A stretch of DNA of 64,000 nt from Isoetes taiwanensis (lineage: Eukaryota; Streptophyta; Lycopodiopsida; Isoetales; Isoetaceae), in contig JAJEKV010000097.1 of the NCBI GenBank assembly GCA_021234155.1, forward strand, positions 2,866,477 through 2,930,476, read 5' to 3'. Shown here one piece after another: positions 54,705-64,000 of the stretch (its first letter is position 1; each line of letters starts with the position of its first letter). The notes under the pieces are model-generated. The model did not search any database. It had not been told where the DNA came from and saw nothing but the letters and a program-made list of their open reading frames with translations. Both the position numbers and the translations under genes were made by a program.

Positions 54705-55000
54705 AGACACTTTGTTAGATCTCGGTGCTGACTCCTAGAAGGAGGCCTGATTTGCAAGAATGCTGGCGGTGCCTCTTGAAATGCATGAAATCACGCTGAC
54801 GCTGACGCTGACGGTGACGGCCCGTTCACTTGTCTGTTCTCGGCCTCTTCTTTGTCGCGGGCGTGGCCTGCTGCTTGGTCTGCTGCTTGGTCTTCTGCTG
54901 GGCTTTTGACGATTGTCCTGCACCTGACTGTGGATCCTTGTTCTTGACCTGGTCCGTGGTGTGCATGAATAGTCCTGTACCAGGACGTACAGGACTAACA
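54705..55000 (-). repeat. E2 5' LTR, U3 side
   Basis: From AGACACTTTG to CAGGACTAACA. It carries the same LTR-encoded tail codons as the 3' LTR (TGLFMHTTDQVKNKDPQSGA and a KKRPRTDK end), here without the extra stop. Confidence 0.9.
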
Positions 55001-55005
55001 AAAGA

Positions 55006-55574
55006 GTTGGCCAATAATACCCCCAATGAAGGATCTTCCTAGCTGTCGTTCTGCAAAATGCCCCTGACAATCATGTGCTTGCTGCAACAAATCATGAGTC
55101 TGCTGACCAGCAACGCACCTCAACAAGAGACCTTCCATAGTCTTCTTATAAAGAATAGCTTCATGCACCACATAACCAGCTGCTTGTACTCTAAGAGCAT
55201 GCTTTTGTTGCTTTGAAAATGAGGAAAAGTCTGATGTTGTAAATACCTGTATATATTAGCATACCAAAGATCCATGGTCTCAATGAACCCTTGTAATACT
55301 CCATTATCCTAAAATGCTGCTGGTCTTATTCCTCTTCTATTTCAGCACCACTACTCAAATAGACACTTGAATTCTAAGCTCCTGACATACTTCAACTCAA
55401 ACTCTTGTATGATAAGAGCCCATCTTGTAAATTTACGATCTTGGACTGTCTTGTTGTAAACGCATGGCAAGGGATTGACATCGATATGAATGTAAACATA
55501 TTGTACATTTGTTGAATTCCATTGTGAAGGAAGAAGATAATGTCTAAATTTGTTCAAGGCCCACTTCAATGCAG
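55006..55574 (-). pseudogene. E3 RNase H end and integrase N-terminus
   Basis: RNase H piece: ALKWALNKFRHYLLPS, then TVQDRKFTRWALIIQEFELK (55623-55351). Integrase start: GYVVHEAILYKKTMEGLLLR, then CVAGQQTHDLLQQAHD and GHFAERQLGRS, the HH half of the zinc-binding domain, ending at the E2 insertion. It continues at 29493. The left part of E3 (RT, gag) is not found beyond 55575, where a small TIR element begins. Confidence 0.75.
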
Positions 55575-56043
55575 GGATAGGTTCCGTAACTACGAAATTA
55601 AAAATTTTGACGTATAAAGTCAAAACATATGTATTTTATTGTGCCGGCCGGAAAACAAAATTTTTGTGTACGCGAAATCTTCTAAACTGCGTATGCAAAA
55701 AAACTTTCGCGTACGCGGTTATAATAAAACCACGACACAAATTTGAAATTTGAATTTTGCATATGCGTTTTTTTACTATTTTGCATACGCGAAAGTTTTT
55801 TCGCATACGTGAAACAGTGAAAACCGCGCAAAAAGGCAAAAAAAAAAGTTTTTTTTTTCACATATGCATTTTATACTATTTCGCGTATGCAAAACAGTAA
55901 AAATCGCGTGCAAAAAAAAAAAAAAAAAAAAGGAACTGCATGTATATGAAAAGGCAAAAAAAAAATTTGCCTTTTCGCATACGCGATTTTCACTGTTTCA
56001 TGCAGTATATATCGCGTACGCAAATTTTTTTTTTTTTTTTTTT
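55575..56043. mobile_element. Small TIR element (copy 2), right end missing
   Basis: It starts GGATAGGTTC like copy 1 at 30374. It shares the next ~90 bases: AAATTAAAAATT(C/T)TGACG, ATAAAGT(T/C)AAAA, then GCCGG and an A-rich run leading to AAATTTT. The interior is a striking alternation of CGCGTACGC/GCATACGC words with long A or T runs, including poly(A) at about 55913-55931 and poly(T) at about 56026-56045. No GAACCTATCC end is found, so it is truncated near the poly(T). Confidence 0.6.
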
Positions 56044-57270
56044 TTAATATTGGAGAATGTTTCTGGACAGAACATAAGAGCTGAAAATAATATTCCTCTA
56101 ATATCTAGTTGGATCCATTAAGTACATGGCATGACCATAGTTGGAGAAATACTGAAAAGGGTAAATATACCATATAGAAGTTAAGTTGCAACATGCAATT
56201 TTAAGGACATAAAGTTTGATAGGGTGACCCCAATAAGGGAAATAACCTTAGATGTCAATATAGACAGGGGATATAAAAACAAACTCCTCTTGTCTATAAA
56301 TAATTCGAACCATAATTACTGAGCAGCTAAATATAGCATAAAAGAACTTAAAAATCAAGGATCTTTCATATATTAAGCTGTATTAGAGCCTATTGTTAGA
56401 GCCTCAAACCACGTAAACCTTGGGATTATGGAATACACCTATAACTTAGCAGCTAGGTTCTGCATTTCAAAAGGGTATAATACCAAGTATGAGCACTAAG
56501 GACCGGCCACCAGAAGTTAATATTGGTGGTAGAATTAAAAGTAAAGTCTTTATGAAACTGCAGATTGGGATTGTTTTTGGGCTCTGATACCCAAATATCG
56601 GCTATGACTCTGACGGAAAGGAAACATCCAAAAGTGAAGAAGAAATACTAGAGGCGGAAACACTCAGAAGGGCATTTTCTGCAAATAGATCTGAGGTGAT
56701 CTAAGGGAATAAGTATAATAAGGGTTTTTATCTTCTTTTTTATTTTGTGATAATGTTGGGTTGTGTGCCAGGGAACGCCGCATGCGGGTTCCCTTCAGTC
56801 TTGCGTTCCCCCTTGCGGTCCGAATCAGACGGTAGTTGCCCGAATTGAATGCACAGAATTTGTACTCGCGCGCCAGCAGCATTGAATGGAAAAATTTAGT
56901 CTGAAGGGATGCTTCTCTACGAATTTTATGTTCTACCATTCTCCTATTTGCATTCTAGCGCCTTATTTTGGGCCTCAAATCTGGCGCCTCAGCTAATCCG
57001 ACCTTGCAAAGGTGAGTAGAAGACCGCATTCAGCTCCTCCATTGGGCTCTTCCTGAAACTAACGATTATCTTCTTTTCTTACCGGTGTGTAGGTTCTACT
57101 TTTGTTTTGAGCTGCTGCCTCTGCCTCTCCGTCGAAAACGCTCCAAGCTTCTCTTTCTTCCTTATTAGATCTGTTGTACGCTTAGTAAAAATCCTAATTC
57201 CTGATGGGTTCTTCCGCTTTTGCTTAGCCTCCTCAGCTTCGAAGCTTTTTCGCTAAGTAGAGCGACAACT
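56044..57270. other. Old LTR-element leader and upstream region of the DEK_C gene
   Basis: At 56579-56591 the plus strand reads GGCTCTGATACCC, the complement of an initiator-Met primer site (GGGTATCAGAGCC). A minus-strand retroelement leader probably lies here, without readable gag. From about 56760 a CG-richer stretch with GGGAACGCCGCATGCGGGTT and an ATTTTGGGCCTC block may be the promoter and 5' UTR of the following gene; GCAAAGGTGAGTAG at about 57007 is a donor-like site. Confidence 0.4.
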
Positions 57271-57590
57271 ATGGCAGAAAAAATTGTTTCAGATGAGAAT
57301 CTTATACAAAGCTTGAACGCATTGTTGTCCCAGTCGGATCTCTCTAACATCTCGATCTCGGCCATCAGGCAGCAGCTTGAACATCAGCTCCAGACTGACC
57401 TGTCTGAAAAACATGTCGTCATCCAGGAGCATGTCGACCAATATTTGAAGTAATCAGGTGAATGATGAAACATCTGGGAAGCAGAAGATTGAGGAGGTCA
57501 ACGAAGAAACAAAAGTCAAGGTTTTGCCAGTGCAGCAAGTGGAGGAGCAAGGGCAGGCTTGGGAGAATGTACCGCCTACAAATGAACAGA
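57271..57590 (+). pseudogene. DEK_C-domain gene, 5' exon with a frame break
   Basis: MAEKIVSDENLIQSLNALLS, then QSDLSNISISAIRQQLEHQL and DLSEKHVVIQEHVDQYLK fit the DEK C-terminal-type DNA-binding domain. That domain is found at the N-terminus of plant SWIB/UAF-like proteins and of the KELP coactivator. A TAA follows at 57451, but the next frame stays coding-like (NDETSGKQKIEEVNEETKVK, then VEEQGQAWENVPPTNEQ) up to a GTGGGC donor-like site near 57590. One lost or gained base explains the break. No SWIB, PC4 or other second domain was found downstream, so the full identity is open. It could be a live host gene with an assembly error. Confidence 0.5.
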
Positions 57591-58050
57591 GGTGGGCTTT
57601 TTGTTTGTTCGTTTATTTGTTGGTTTGTTTGGCTGTTTGTTTTTTTGCCTCCTTTTAAGAGGATGTTTATGACATTGTTTTTTCTAATCAGAAAGCTGAT
57701 CAGCATAATAGCTTTTCCATTTTCTTTTACATAAGGCATGAAAAATCAATTTTCTTATTACAAGAAATTTAGAAGTTTCCTATCATTGTATCCAGGCTGG
57801 CACAATGGGATTACCTTAAGAGATAACTCCGTTAAGACAATGGGCAGAGTTGAACTGCCTATACTATCAACATGGACAATCTTCAGTCTTCTTCTCTTGC
57901 TGGACAGGGTTTTTGAAAAGGCGTTTGGAAAACACCAGGTAGAACACTTCATTATTGGGCGCCTCACCTTGACCGGATCTTGCTAACAAATAATTAACAT
58001 TTTTTGTCCATGATTGAAAGGTTCTAGAGTTGTGCTTCTTGCTTCTGCAG

Positions 58051-58095
58051 GTGATTTTGGAAGGCAAGTTTTATGTTGTGAGCAGACAGATACAA
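58051..58095 (+). CDS. Small exon-like segment downstream of DEK_C
   Basis: Between an acceptor CTTCTGCAG and a donor (ACAAG then GTAAGC-like) lie about 15 codons, VILEGKFYVVSRQIQ. A further acceptor-like TTTCTTGCAG occurs at about 58309. They may belong to the same gene as 57271, but no domain is recognisable. Confidence 0.25.
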
Positions 58096-59065
58096 GTAAG
58101 CAGCATTATTTTATGTTTCAGTTTAAGTTACTCTTTTAAAATTGGCCTGAACAGCTTGCTCAGCATTCAAACTTCTGGAGATGTGGTTCTGTCGATTTTG
58201 GAGCCATCTTGGAAGATAAGTATGTTATAAGTCTTGCTTCTGTTTTAAGTCTTTTTAAAATGTAAGTGAGCAGATTCATTTGGGGTCAAGGTTTCCCTTT
58301 TCTTGCAGACAAAGAAGCTTCAACCCTCGATATCCGTGTGGTTATAGATTTCAAAAGCTAGGCTATGTTTATTGTTCTTTGCATTGGCTGAAATAATTGA
58401 AGTCCAAGTGTAAATACTAGGCCTGCAAACTGTGTTAAGCATGATTGGCTTCAAGTAGTCTGCCAGAAGAAGATGGGGGCAAAGAAATGAATTTGATATC
58501 CAAAACAGAAAAAATAGTGTTAGTAGCAGCCTATATCTATCCTATGAGATAACACACCCTTTGTTGAAGCAAACTTAACTGCACAAGCTGAAATGGAGCT
58601 TCAATGGCCTTCGATTTTCATGCATCTGCAGGACATACAGCCTGGTTAAGCAGGGAAGTATTTTGGTGGATGTTAAACATGATGATTTAAAGTTGCCTGC
58701 GAGGAATTCACTTCCATACAAATGATAGAAAACTGCACATCACTACCATGATGTGTAGGACCTGCTGAAGTATGAACTTATTGAAGGATGCAGCTTCAAT
58801 GGTTGCTTGGTTAGTTGAGCTTCTAGCTTGCCATTTATGGTGGATGATTGCATTAAGAAAGCAAATGGCGTTGCTCTTGATGTATTGCCTTATTGCTTCA
58901 AATTTAGGTATCTTCTTACATGGAGCATAATGTCAGCTAGCTAACATGAGGTGGATTCACCGTGCCTATGCATGCCTTTTACTTTTAGATAATTTGTGTT
59001 CATACATGCACTTACGTGTTGGACTTGCCGCCTAAATTTGTGCAAATTTATCATGTTGCCTTGCC

Positions 59066-59160
59066 AGGTTACATGCTGTCGCTGTTGAACACCAGGGAAG
59101 ATCTCTTGATGCAAGGGTGCTTCTGTAAGCTCTACAATGGCATCTACAAGACCAACCAGG
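59066..59160 (+). CDS. Exon-like segment, unidentified
   Basis: It is bounded by TTGCCTTGCCAG and by CAACCAG then GTATTA. The open frame reads YMLSLLNTREDLLMQGCFCK, then LYNGIYKTNQ. The splice-like borders and balanced composition suggest an exon of a host gene or a captured piece; no family is recognised. Confidence 0.25.
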
Positions 59161-61220
59161 TATTATTTGGAGTAAGTGTTGTTTCAGAGTTATATTTTTG
59201 CATTTGAAGTCTCTAATAAAATTGATTTCTGATTTTTATTCTTCTTTCAGCAACATGTATCAATATGTAGCATAATAACAGGGGGTTTTCTTTGTGTTTT
59301 TGTACGCTTTTCACAAAGGTTTTCCTAAGATTTCATGGCGTATTCGAATGGATGTACTAATGCGTACATCTAGAGTGCACCATTTCTTAGTCGTTGATTT
59401 AGCTTTTTTTTTTTTAATGGTCCAACATCCAAAGGTTCACAACAAAAGCCCTCTTTTTATTTTAGGGCTGAACATGCAAGCCTTCTGGAGAGCATTTTAG
59501 GGCATTCTTTGCCCTAAAGCATGGCCATGAACCACTGTTGGGGTTGGCCGACATCACTGCACATCGATTTGAAGCAGCGGATTTGCAGCATATTTGAAGC
59601 AGCGGATTTGTCAAGGCAGATGTAAGTTTTGGGCCTTTATAAAAACTTCTAGGGCGCCAAAGAAAGATGACAGCGTTGAAGTGGCTCGCGCTCACACACT
59701 ATACTCTTTTCTTCATAGCTCCACTTCTTCGTATTCATTTTACTCGGCTTCATAGTCTTTGGGCCACAATGCGATCCTTCCAACTCCTCGCCTTCCTCGC
59801 CAGGACTTGCCTCCTGCCTTTCGCTTCCTTGGCCCAGCCCACATTGGCCAAACACAAAAAACCGAGGACGTTGTCCAAAGAACCCAAATGGTTGGTTTTT
59901 ATACGCCTTCCTCCTCCTTCGCACCAGGCTCACGCTATTTGCTTGTAATTCCTCTCCGACTCACGATATTACTCTCATAATGCAGGCGGGCGTTGGAGCA
60001 AAGGCGGGCTTTGCTATCCGCTTTTGGAAATTTGTGGCAATGAAGGGATTTCTTACTTAAGAAGCCACACATCTCGGTCCGAGTAGAATTTGGTGGAAGT
60101 GAAAGGGCTTTCTTATGTAAAAGCTCAATATCTTTTCCTTCTCCCTATTTGCAATCCCTGTAAAAAGGTCCTTGGTCCTTTGGGTTCCATCTCCTTTCGA
60201 CAGTGTGTATCAGACTTAGGTTATTTGTATTTGCACTGTGGTTGTTTGCTTATGGAGGTGAAGGAATTCATTATTTTGTGAGACAATTTATCCAGCTGGT
60301 AAGATGATTCTTTTTGCATGACATATCCACAAACGCCTCTGATGTTGTGATGGCATAACATTTGTGACCTGTCTAAATGAGATTGTAGCGGCTGAACACA
60401 CAAGGGAGCTAAATCTTGTGTTCAATGATATCTCTGTAACATCATTTAAAATGTGTGAACAGCAGCCATGCAGGCTTTGGAAATATGTCTTGTACATAAT
60501 TGTTTTGGCTTTTGTGCAATTATGAAATTCTTACCCCTCTATTTTGGTTTTATAGTTCTACACAAGATATATTGCCATCTCTTTGTTTCCCTAAGGGCCC
60601 GAAGGGCCCAAAATTTTTTTTAATACAACAACCAACACAAAACTACCATTAATATAATTAACACAAACCATTGTGTTTAACACATTTAAATTAAAATCCC
60701 CCTTAAACCCCCTTTGGTTTGGGTGCATATTCACACGGGGGGTTACGTAGGGCAGCGAGAGCCCCAAAAATATACTTACAATACATGTACAAGATTAACA
60801 CCATTAAGTACATTCTCTCAAACCTTATAGTATTTTGTAAACCTTAATATACAGTATACAAAAATTTGTACATGCATACCCCATAAACGAGGATTGCTAT
60901 GTATGGTCTAGATCTTGGACGAATTTAGAATGGTACGCAAGTGCGAATTTTTAAATATATTAAGCCATATGTTGGAAACAAAATTGGAACGAAGCAATGC
61001 TTTCCTTGAAGTCTGCATACAAAAATGGGCTGGACGGAGCAGCTGTCCTCAATTTATTAACATGTTATTGAATTGCATTTCGATTTGCTGCATCCACTTT
61101 GATTCCTTTTTATCCAGCTTGCAACAACATCCGGCTCTTCTTATGCACATTGCTTGGAATATATGAGGCTCTTGCAAACTATAGAGACGGATCGGAATGC
61201 CAAATACAATTAATTAGAAA
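59161..61220. other. Intergenic DNA, no clear gene
   Basis: It includes a short duplicated phrase ATTTGAAGCAGCGGATTTG (about 59569 and 59595). There are open frames on both strands at 59649-59948 without domain resemblance. The 60600-60780 block is poor in coding signal. Confidence 0.35.
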
Positions 61221-61664
61221 TAGTGGCTCAGCTCAAGTAAGTGTCTAGATTAAGCTATGTTCTCTTGACTAGCATTTTGATTGGTTATGGCAAGTTTTAG
61301 TATTAATTATAACATAGATTCAATGTAGCTAAGACTCTTAACCTGTAGGCTGGAATAAAGGTATACAGGTATTCAATGGGGGTCTTGGATGAACTAGGAG
61401 GCTATTCTGCAAAATAAGCAGAAGAATGACAGGCAGCTGATAGTGGCTCAGCTAAGTAATTGCCCAGATTAAGCTATGTTCACTTAACTAGCATTTTGAT
61501 TGGTTATGGCAAGTTTTAGTATTAAATATAACATAGATTCAATGTTGGTAGGACTCTTATCCTGTAGGCTAGAATAAAGGTATACATGTTTTGATTGGGG
61601 GTCGTGAATGAACTAGAGGGCTATTTTAGATCTGCAAAACAAGCGAAAGCATGACAACTAGCTG
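61221..61664. repeat. Tandem duplication, period 220 bp
   Basis: Two units start TAGTGGCTCAGCT at 61221 and 61441. They match over most of their length (for example CTAGCATTTTGATTGGTTAT and ATAACATAGATTCAATGT) with scattered changes. No gene is inside. Confidence 0.8.
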
Positions 61665-62459
61665 GTGGCCATTTGGAGACACTACTCAATGTCATTGAAT
61701 GAACGGCTGAGCACCCTAAATAAAAAAATATTCTTTACATTTTTTCAAATATTAAAGACCAATTTGTTGGACTTTCAAGGTCAGATTATTTGTTGATTAT
61801 GGAAGTATTTGCTCTTAGAAGGATTTCAATTGGTTGTTGCATCGAAATGAGTACTTCTGGACTAATAGAATTTGGACAATAGAGAAAGTGCAAGAAGACA
61901 TGGTGAAGTGAGGATAGGAGATAGTTGACTAACCAGATGAAAGGCTTCAATATCCAGGTGAATGTGTCGCTTTCAATTTTCATTTTTTCTAATTATAATA
62001 GCACCAATATGGTTTATTTTGTGTAACCAAATGCATTGGATGTTCACAACCTACTTTTTCATGTTGCATGCAAGAATATTTTTTATTCTGCATGCAAAAA
62101 TGACAAAAAAAAAACAACCAAACTACACATGTCCAGCATTTGTTTATATAAGTGATATTTACATTCTTAAAGGATGTTGGAAATTTAAAATTTTTAGTAA
62201 ACATTATGAAATTATTTGTTTGTCAATAACATCAACTAATTGTATGAAAATGTTGCACACTCAAATCAATTAAATCAATTGGAATTGGAATATATCTAAC
62301 ATATGATGGTGTCACAACAACAATGACTAATATCATAGAAGGTTCTTTACGACGACACAACTATGACCTATATTTTAGAAAGTTCTTATATATTATGCGG
62401 CAATTTTAGGCACCCACTATTTTTACTAACATCTACCCCAACTTACCGGTTCCCATTCA
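61665..62459. other. AT-rich body of a probable Helitron
   Basis: No intact gene. The frame after 62281 (about 40 codons, TYDGVTTTMTNIIEGSLRRH) may belong to the decayed helicase that follows. Confidence 0.3.
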
Positions 62460-62700
62460 ATGGGTGTAGTTTACATTTGTCGACTTTTCCCCATGGCCAT
62501 TAACAAGGCACAAGGCCAAACAATGAAAATAGTTGGTCTATATTTACCAAATCCTACATTATTCTATGACCAGCTCTATCTTGCCCTATCTCAAGTCCAA
62601 AGTATTAAGGAAGAAAGAACGCGTAATCAAGATATAGTGGTACACAATATTCTCTTAAAACTCGGAAGTGTTTTCTGCATTTGCAGGGTGCGACATGGAC
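62460..62700 (+). pseudogene. Helitron Pif1-like helicase, C-terminal fragment
   Basis: FPMAINKAQGQTMKIVGLYL, then PNPTLFYDQLYLALSQVQSI is the end of the Pif1/RecD-type helicase domain of plant Helitron RepHel proteins (consensus MTINKSQGQT, then VGVYLP and HGQLYVALSRV). In an autonomous Helitron it unwinds DNA for rolling-circle transposition. Only the last ~70 residues are visible; Rep and the helicase N-terminus are missing or unreadable. It lies about 1 kb upstream of a Helitron 3' end in the same orientation, as expected. Confidence 0.8.
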
Positions 62701-62974
62701 CATAGTCCACGATATTGGGGAGTGGGCCTCTTGCATGCAAGAGGGATATCTTTTGTTGGAATTTGTTCGTGTCAACAATTTTCATAGAGGATTTCAATCA
62801 CAATTGTTGGGGCAATCATACAACTTCGACCTCCATTTGTATGGTCCACAAGTTACAATTACATCCTTAAATAGATAGAGAAGGATAACAATAGCGCACA
62901 AGGTTTGATATACTCTACATTGTATATTAGAAGCATTTGATAGCATTTTGAAATAGCATTTTGTGAAAAACCAT

Positions 62975-63095
62975 TTATGATTTAGGGTTCAAGGTTGAAG
63001 GGTTTAGAATTTATGATTTAAGGATTTTCAACTTAAAATTCATGGTTTAAGGGGTTTCTTCATGTTTAGGGTTTTATGTAGTTTAGGTTTCACAT
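62975..63095 (+). repeat. Degenerate GGGTTTA-like repeats
   Basis: Several imperfect heptamer-like units (GATTTAGGGTTCAAGG, GAAGGGTTTAGAATT, GGTTTAAGGGGTTT, TTTAGGGTTTTATG, GTTTAGGTTT) recall decayed plant telomere-type repeats. Confidence 0.4.
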
Positions 63096-63621
63096 GGTAT
63101 AACTTTTCACCCAAATGCCTAAACTCTAAGCCATAAGTTGCCACAAAATTGACAACGTGCAAATTCCTCACGAGTCATTGCACTTGCTAATGAACCATTG
63201 CACTTGCTAATGAAACATTTGACTAATGAACCATTTAATCCAATGATTTTCTCTAAGACAACTTTGATAACAAATAGATCACTCTCATAAATATCAATGT
63301 TTTTACTATGTTCATAAACTTTGTTGCTTTTAAAAATCAATGGTAAAGGTATACATATTTTATACAAGATTAGTTCATAGCATGTTCACATTTAAAAACA
63401 AGGTTTGTTCTCATCCTTCATGCGGATGTACATTCTATTGTCAAGGTGGGGGAGTAAGTTGTATCCATGGGAGAAGCGGCTTACATATATCTATTCCTAT
63501 TTCTACTTAACAATAATGCAATATGCATTTTTGCCCATTTCATCTACAAAGATAAATCTATCTATAAATTCTATTGTAGCTGCAGAATATAATCCTAGCC
63601 ATTCCACACATTCTTGAGAAA

Positions 63622-63651
63622 TGCCCGGCATCGCCGGGCACACGTTTCTAG
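63622..63651 (+). mobile_element. Helitron 3' terminus (second copy)
   Basis: The hairpin TGCCCGG-CATCG-CCGGGCA is followed by CACGTTTCTAG and then T. It differs from the terminus at 7412-7442 mainly in the loop and two bases of the tail. With the helicase fragment at 62460 it probably marks one decayed autonomous element. Confidence 0.75.
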
Positions 63652-64000
63652 TGTTAATTAAAATATGAAGGCGCTGTTATAAAACTCGGGGTTGAAAACA
63701 GGTAACGCACTTCATTGTACAAGTGAAGAGAAGAAGAACAATAGCATAAGCATTAATACTGATCTAGTTATACGGAGGCTAGAAAATATGTATGACCTTA
63801 TTGGTTTGTCTATAGAAGGATATAGTTAATCCAAAGTAACTACCTCGGAGATCATATATTAAAGTAGCTCCTTAGCCAGTGAATACTTTCTGACATAAAG
63901 CCTTTAGATTCTTGTTGATCATTGTATGCTAAAAGGGGTAAACAGACAATGGGTGACCAAATGAAGAGCGAAAATCCCAATGTACCTTTTGGCCTTTGTA
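63652..64000. other. Flank of the Helitron, no gene seen
   Basis: 348 bp of AT-rich DNA. The splice-like sites and short frames are not convincing. Confidence 0.35.

Larger units (their letters stand above)
29494..55000 (-). mobile_element. Element E2: E1-related gypsy element carrying three nested insertions
   Basis: It is bounded by LTRs related to those of E1 and by a perfect 5-bp duplication AAAGA (29489-29493 and 55001-55005) in the integrase gene of E3. Inside are a small TIR element (30369-30978), chromovirus E4 (35559-49023, in gag) and LINE-2 (50324-54699, in the 5' LTR). Without these, E2 is only about 7 kb. It lacks RNase H and integrase: similarity to E1 stops near 32826 and resumes near 32090, with an unrelated insert between that holds a captured exon (32269-32573). 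Confidence 0.9.

Noticed and set aside
59649-59948. Overlapping ORFs on both strands
   Set aside because: No domain, splice context or conservation can be seen; likely chance frames.

Overview
The window looks like nuclear DNA of a land plant with a large, transposon-rich genome. The support is a TNP2-type CACTA transposase with introns, chromovirus and Athila-like Ty3/gypsy elements, initiator-Met and Asp type primer sites, Helitron CTAG ends, and AAACCCTAA boxes beside TATA boxes. The reverse transcriptases are not of the usual plant L1 type, so a fern or other non-seed plant is possible, but I cannot name the species. No intact, clearly functional host gene is visible. Host-like pieces are an ankyrin-repeat fragment (0.5 kb), unidentified exon-like segments (5.8-8.0 kb) and a DEK_C-domain gene fragment (57.3 kb).

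Layout. 1.56-4.08 kb is a solo LTR with a perfect 5-bp target duplication, itself split by a small MULE-like element. At 4.3-4.5 kb lies a SINE with two tRNA-like heads, and at 7.4 kb a Helitron 3' end. 8.2-22.1 kb is a LINE whose reverse transcriptase is cut by an 11.1-kb Ty3/gypsy element (E1, minus strand, two 595-bp LTRs). 22.4-26.1 kb is a decayed CACTA element. 26.1-28.0 kb holds a broken LTR/primer-site remnant and a truncated LTR of the E4 family. 28.6-55.6 kb is a deep nest. An old gypsy element (E3) has E2 inserted in its integrase (TSD AAAGA). E2, a relative of E1, carries three later insertions: a 13.5-kb chromovirus (E4) in its gag, a 4.4-kb LINE in its 5' LTR (TSD AATAT), and a small terminal-inverted-repeat element in its 3' ORF. 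55.6-64 kb holds a second copy of that small element, the DEK_C fragment, a tandem duplication and a Helitron helicase remnant with its CTAG terminus.

The outstanding item is E4. Besides gag, protease, RT, RNase H, integrase and a chromodomain, it carries two accessory ORFs between the 5' LTR and gag. The first (46.7-45.5 kb) starts with the exact histone H3 tail [10 protein letters not shown]. It continues through about 290 residues of charged linker and ends in a recognisable, complete H3 histone fold. The second encodes an unidentified protein with an acidic stretch. Each accessory ORF has its own TATA box, an AAACCCTAA box and an upstream set of a 73-bp hairpin repeat (five copies, spaced about 205-214 bp). 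A chromodomain element that encodes its own H3-like protein suggests a chromatin-directed strategy. I know of no described system with this layout, but I could not search for one.

E1 and E2 share a second unusual trait: an extra ORF downstream of integrase whose basic C-terminal tail is encoded inside the 3' LTR.

Small indels break most coding regions. Boundaries given from matching repeats are firm to a few bases; those given as approximate are not.
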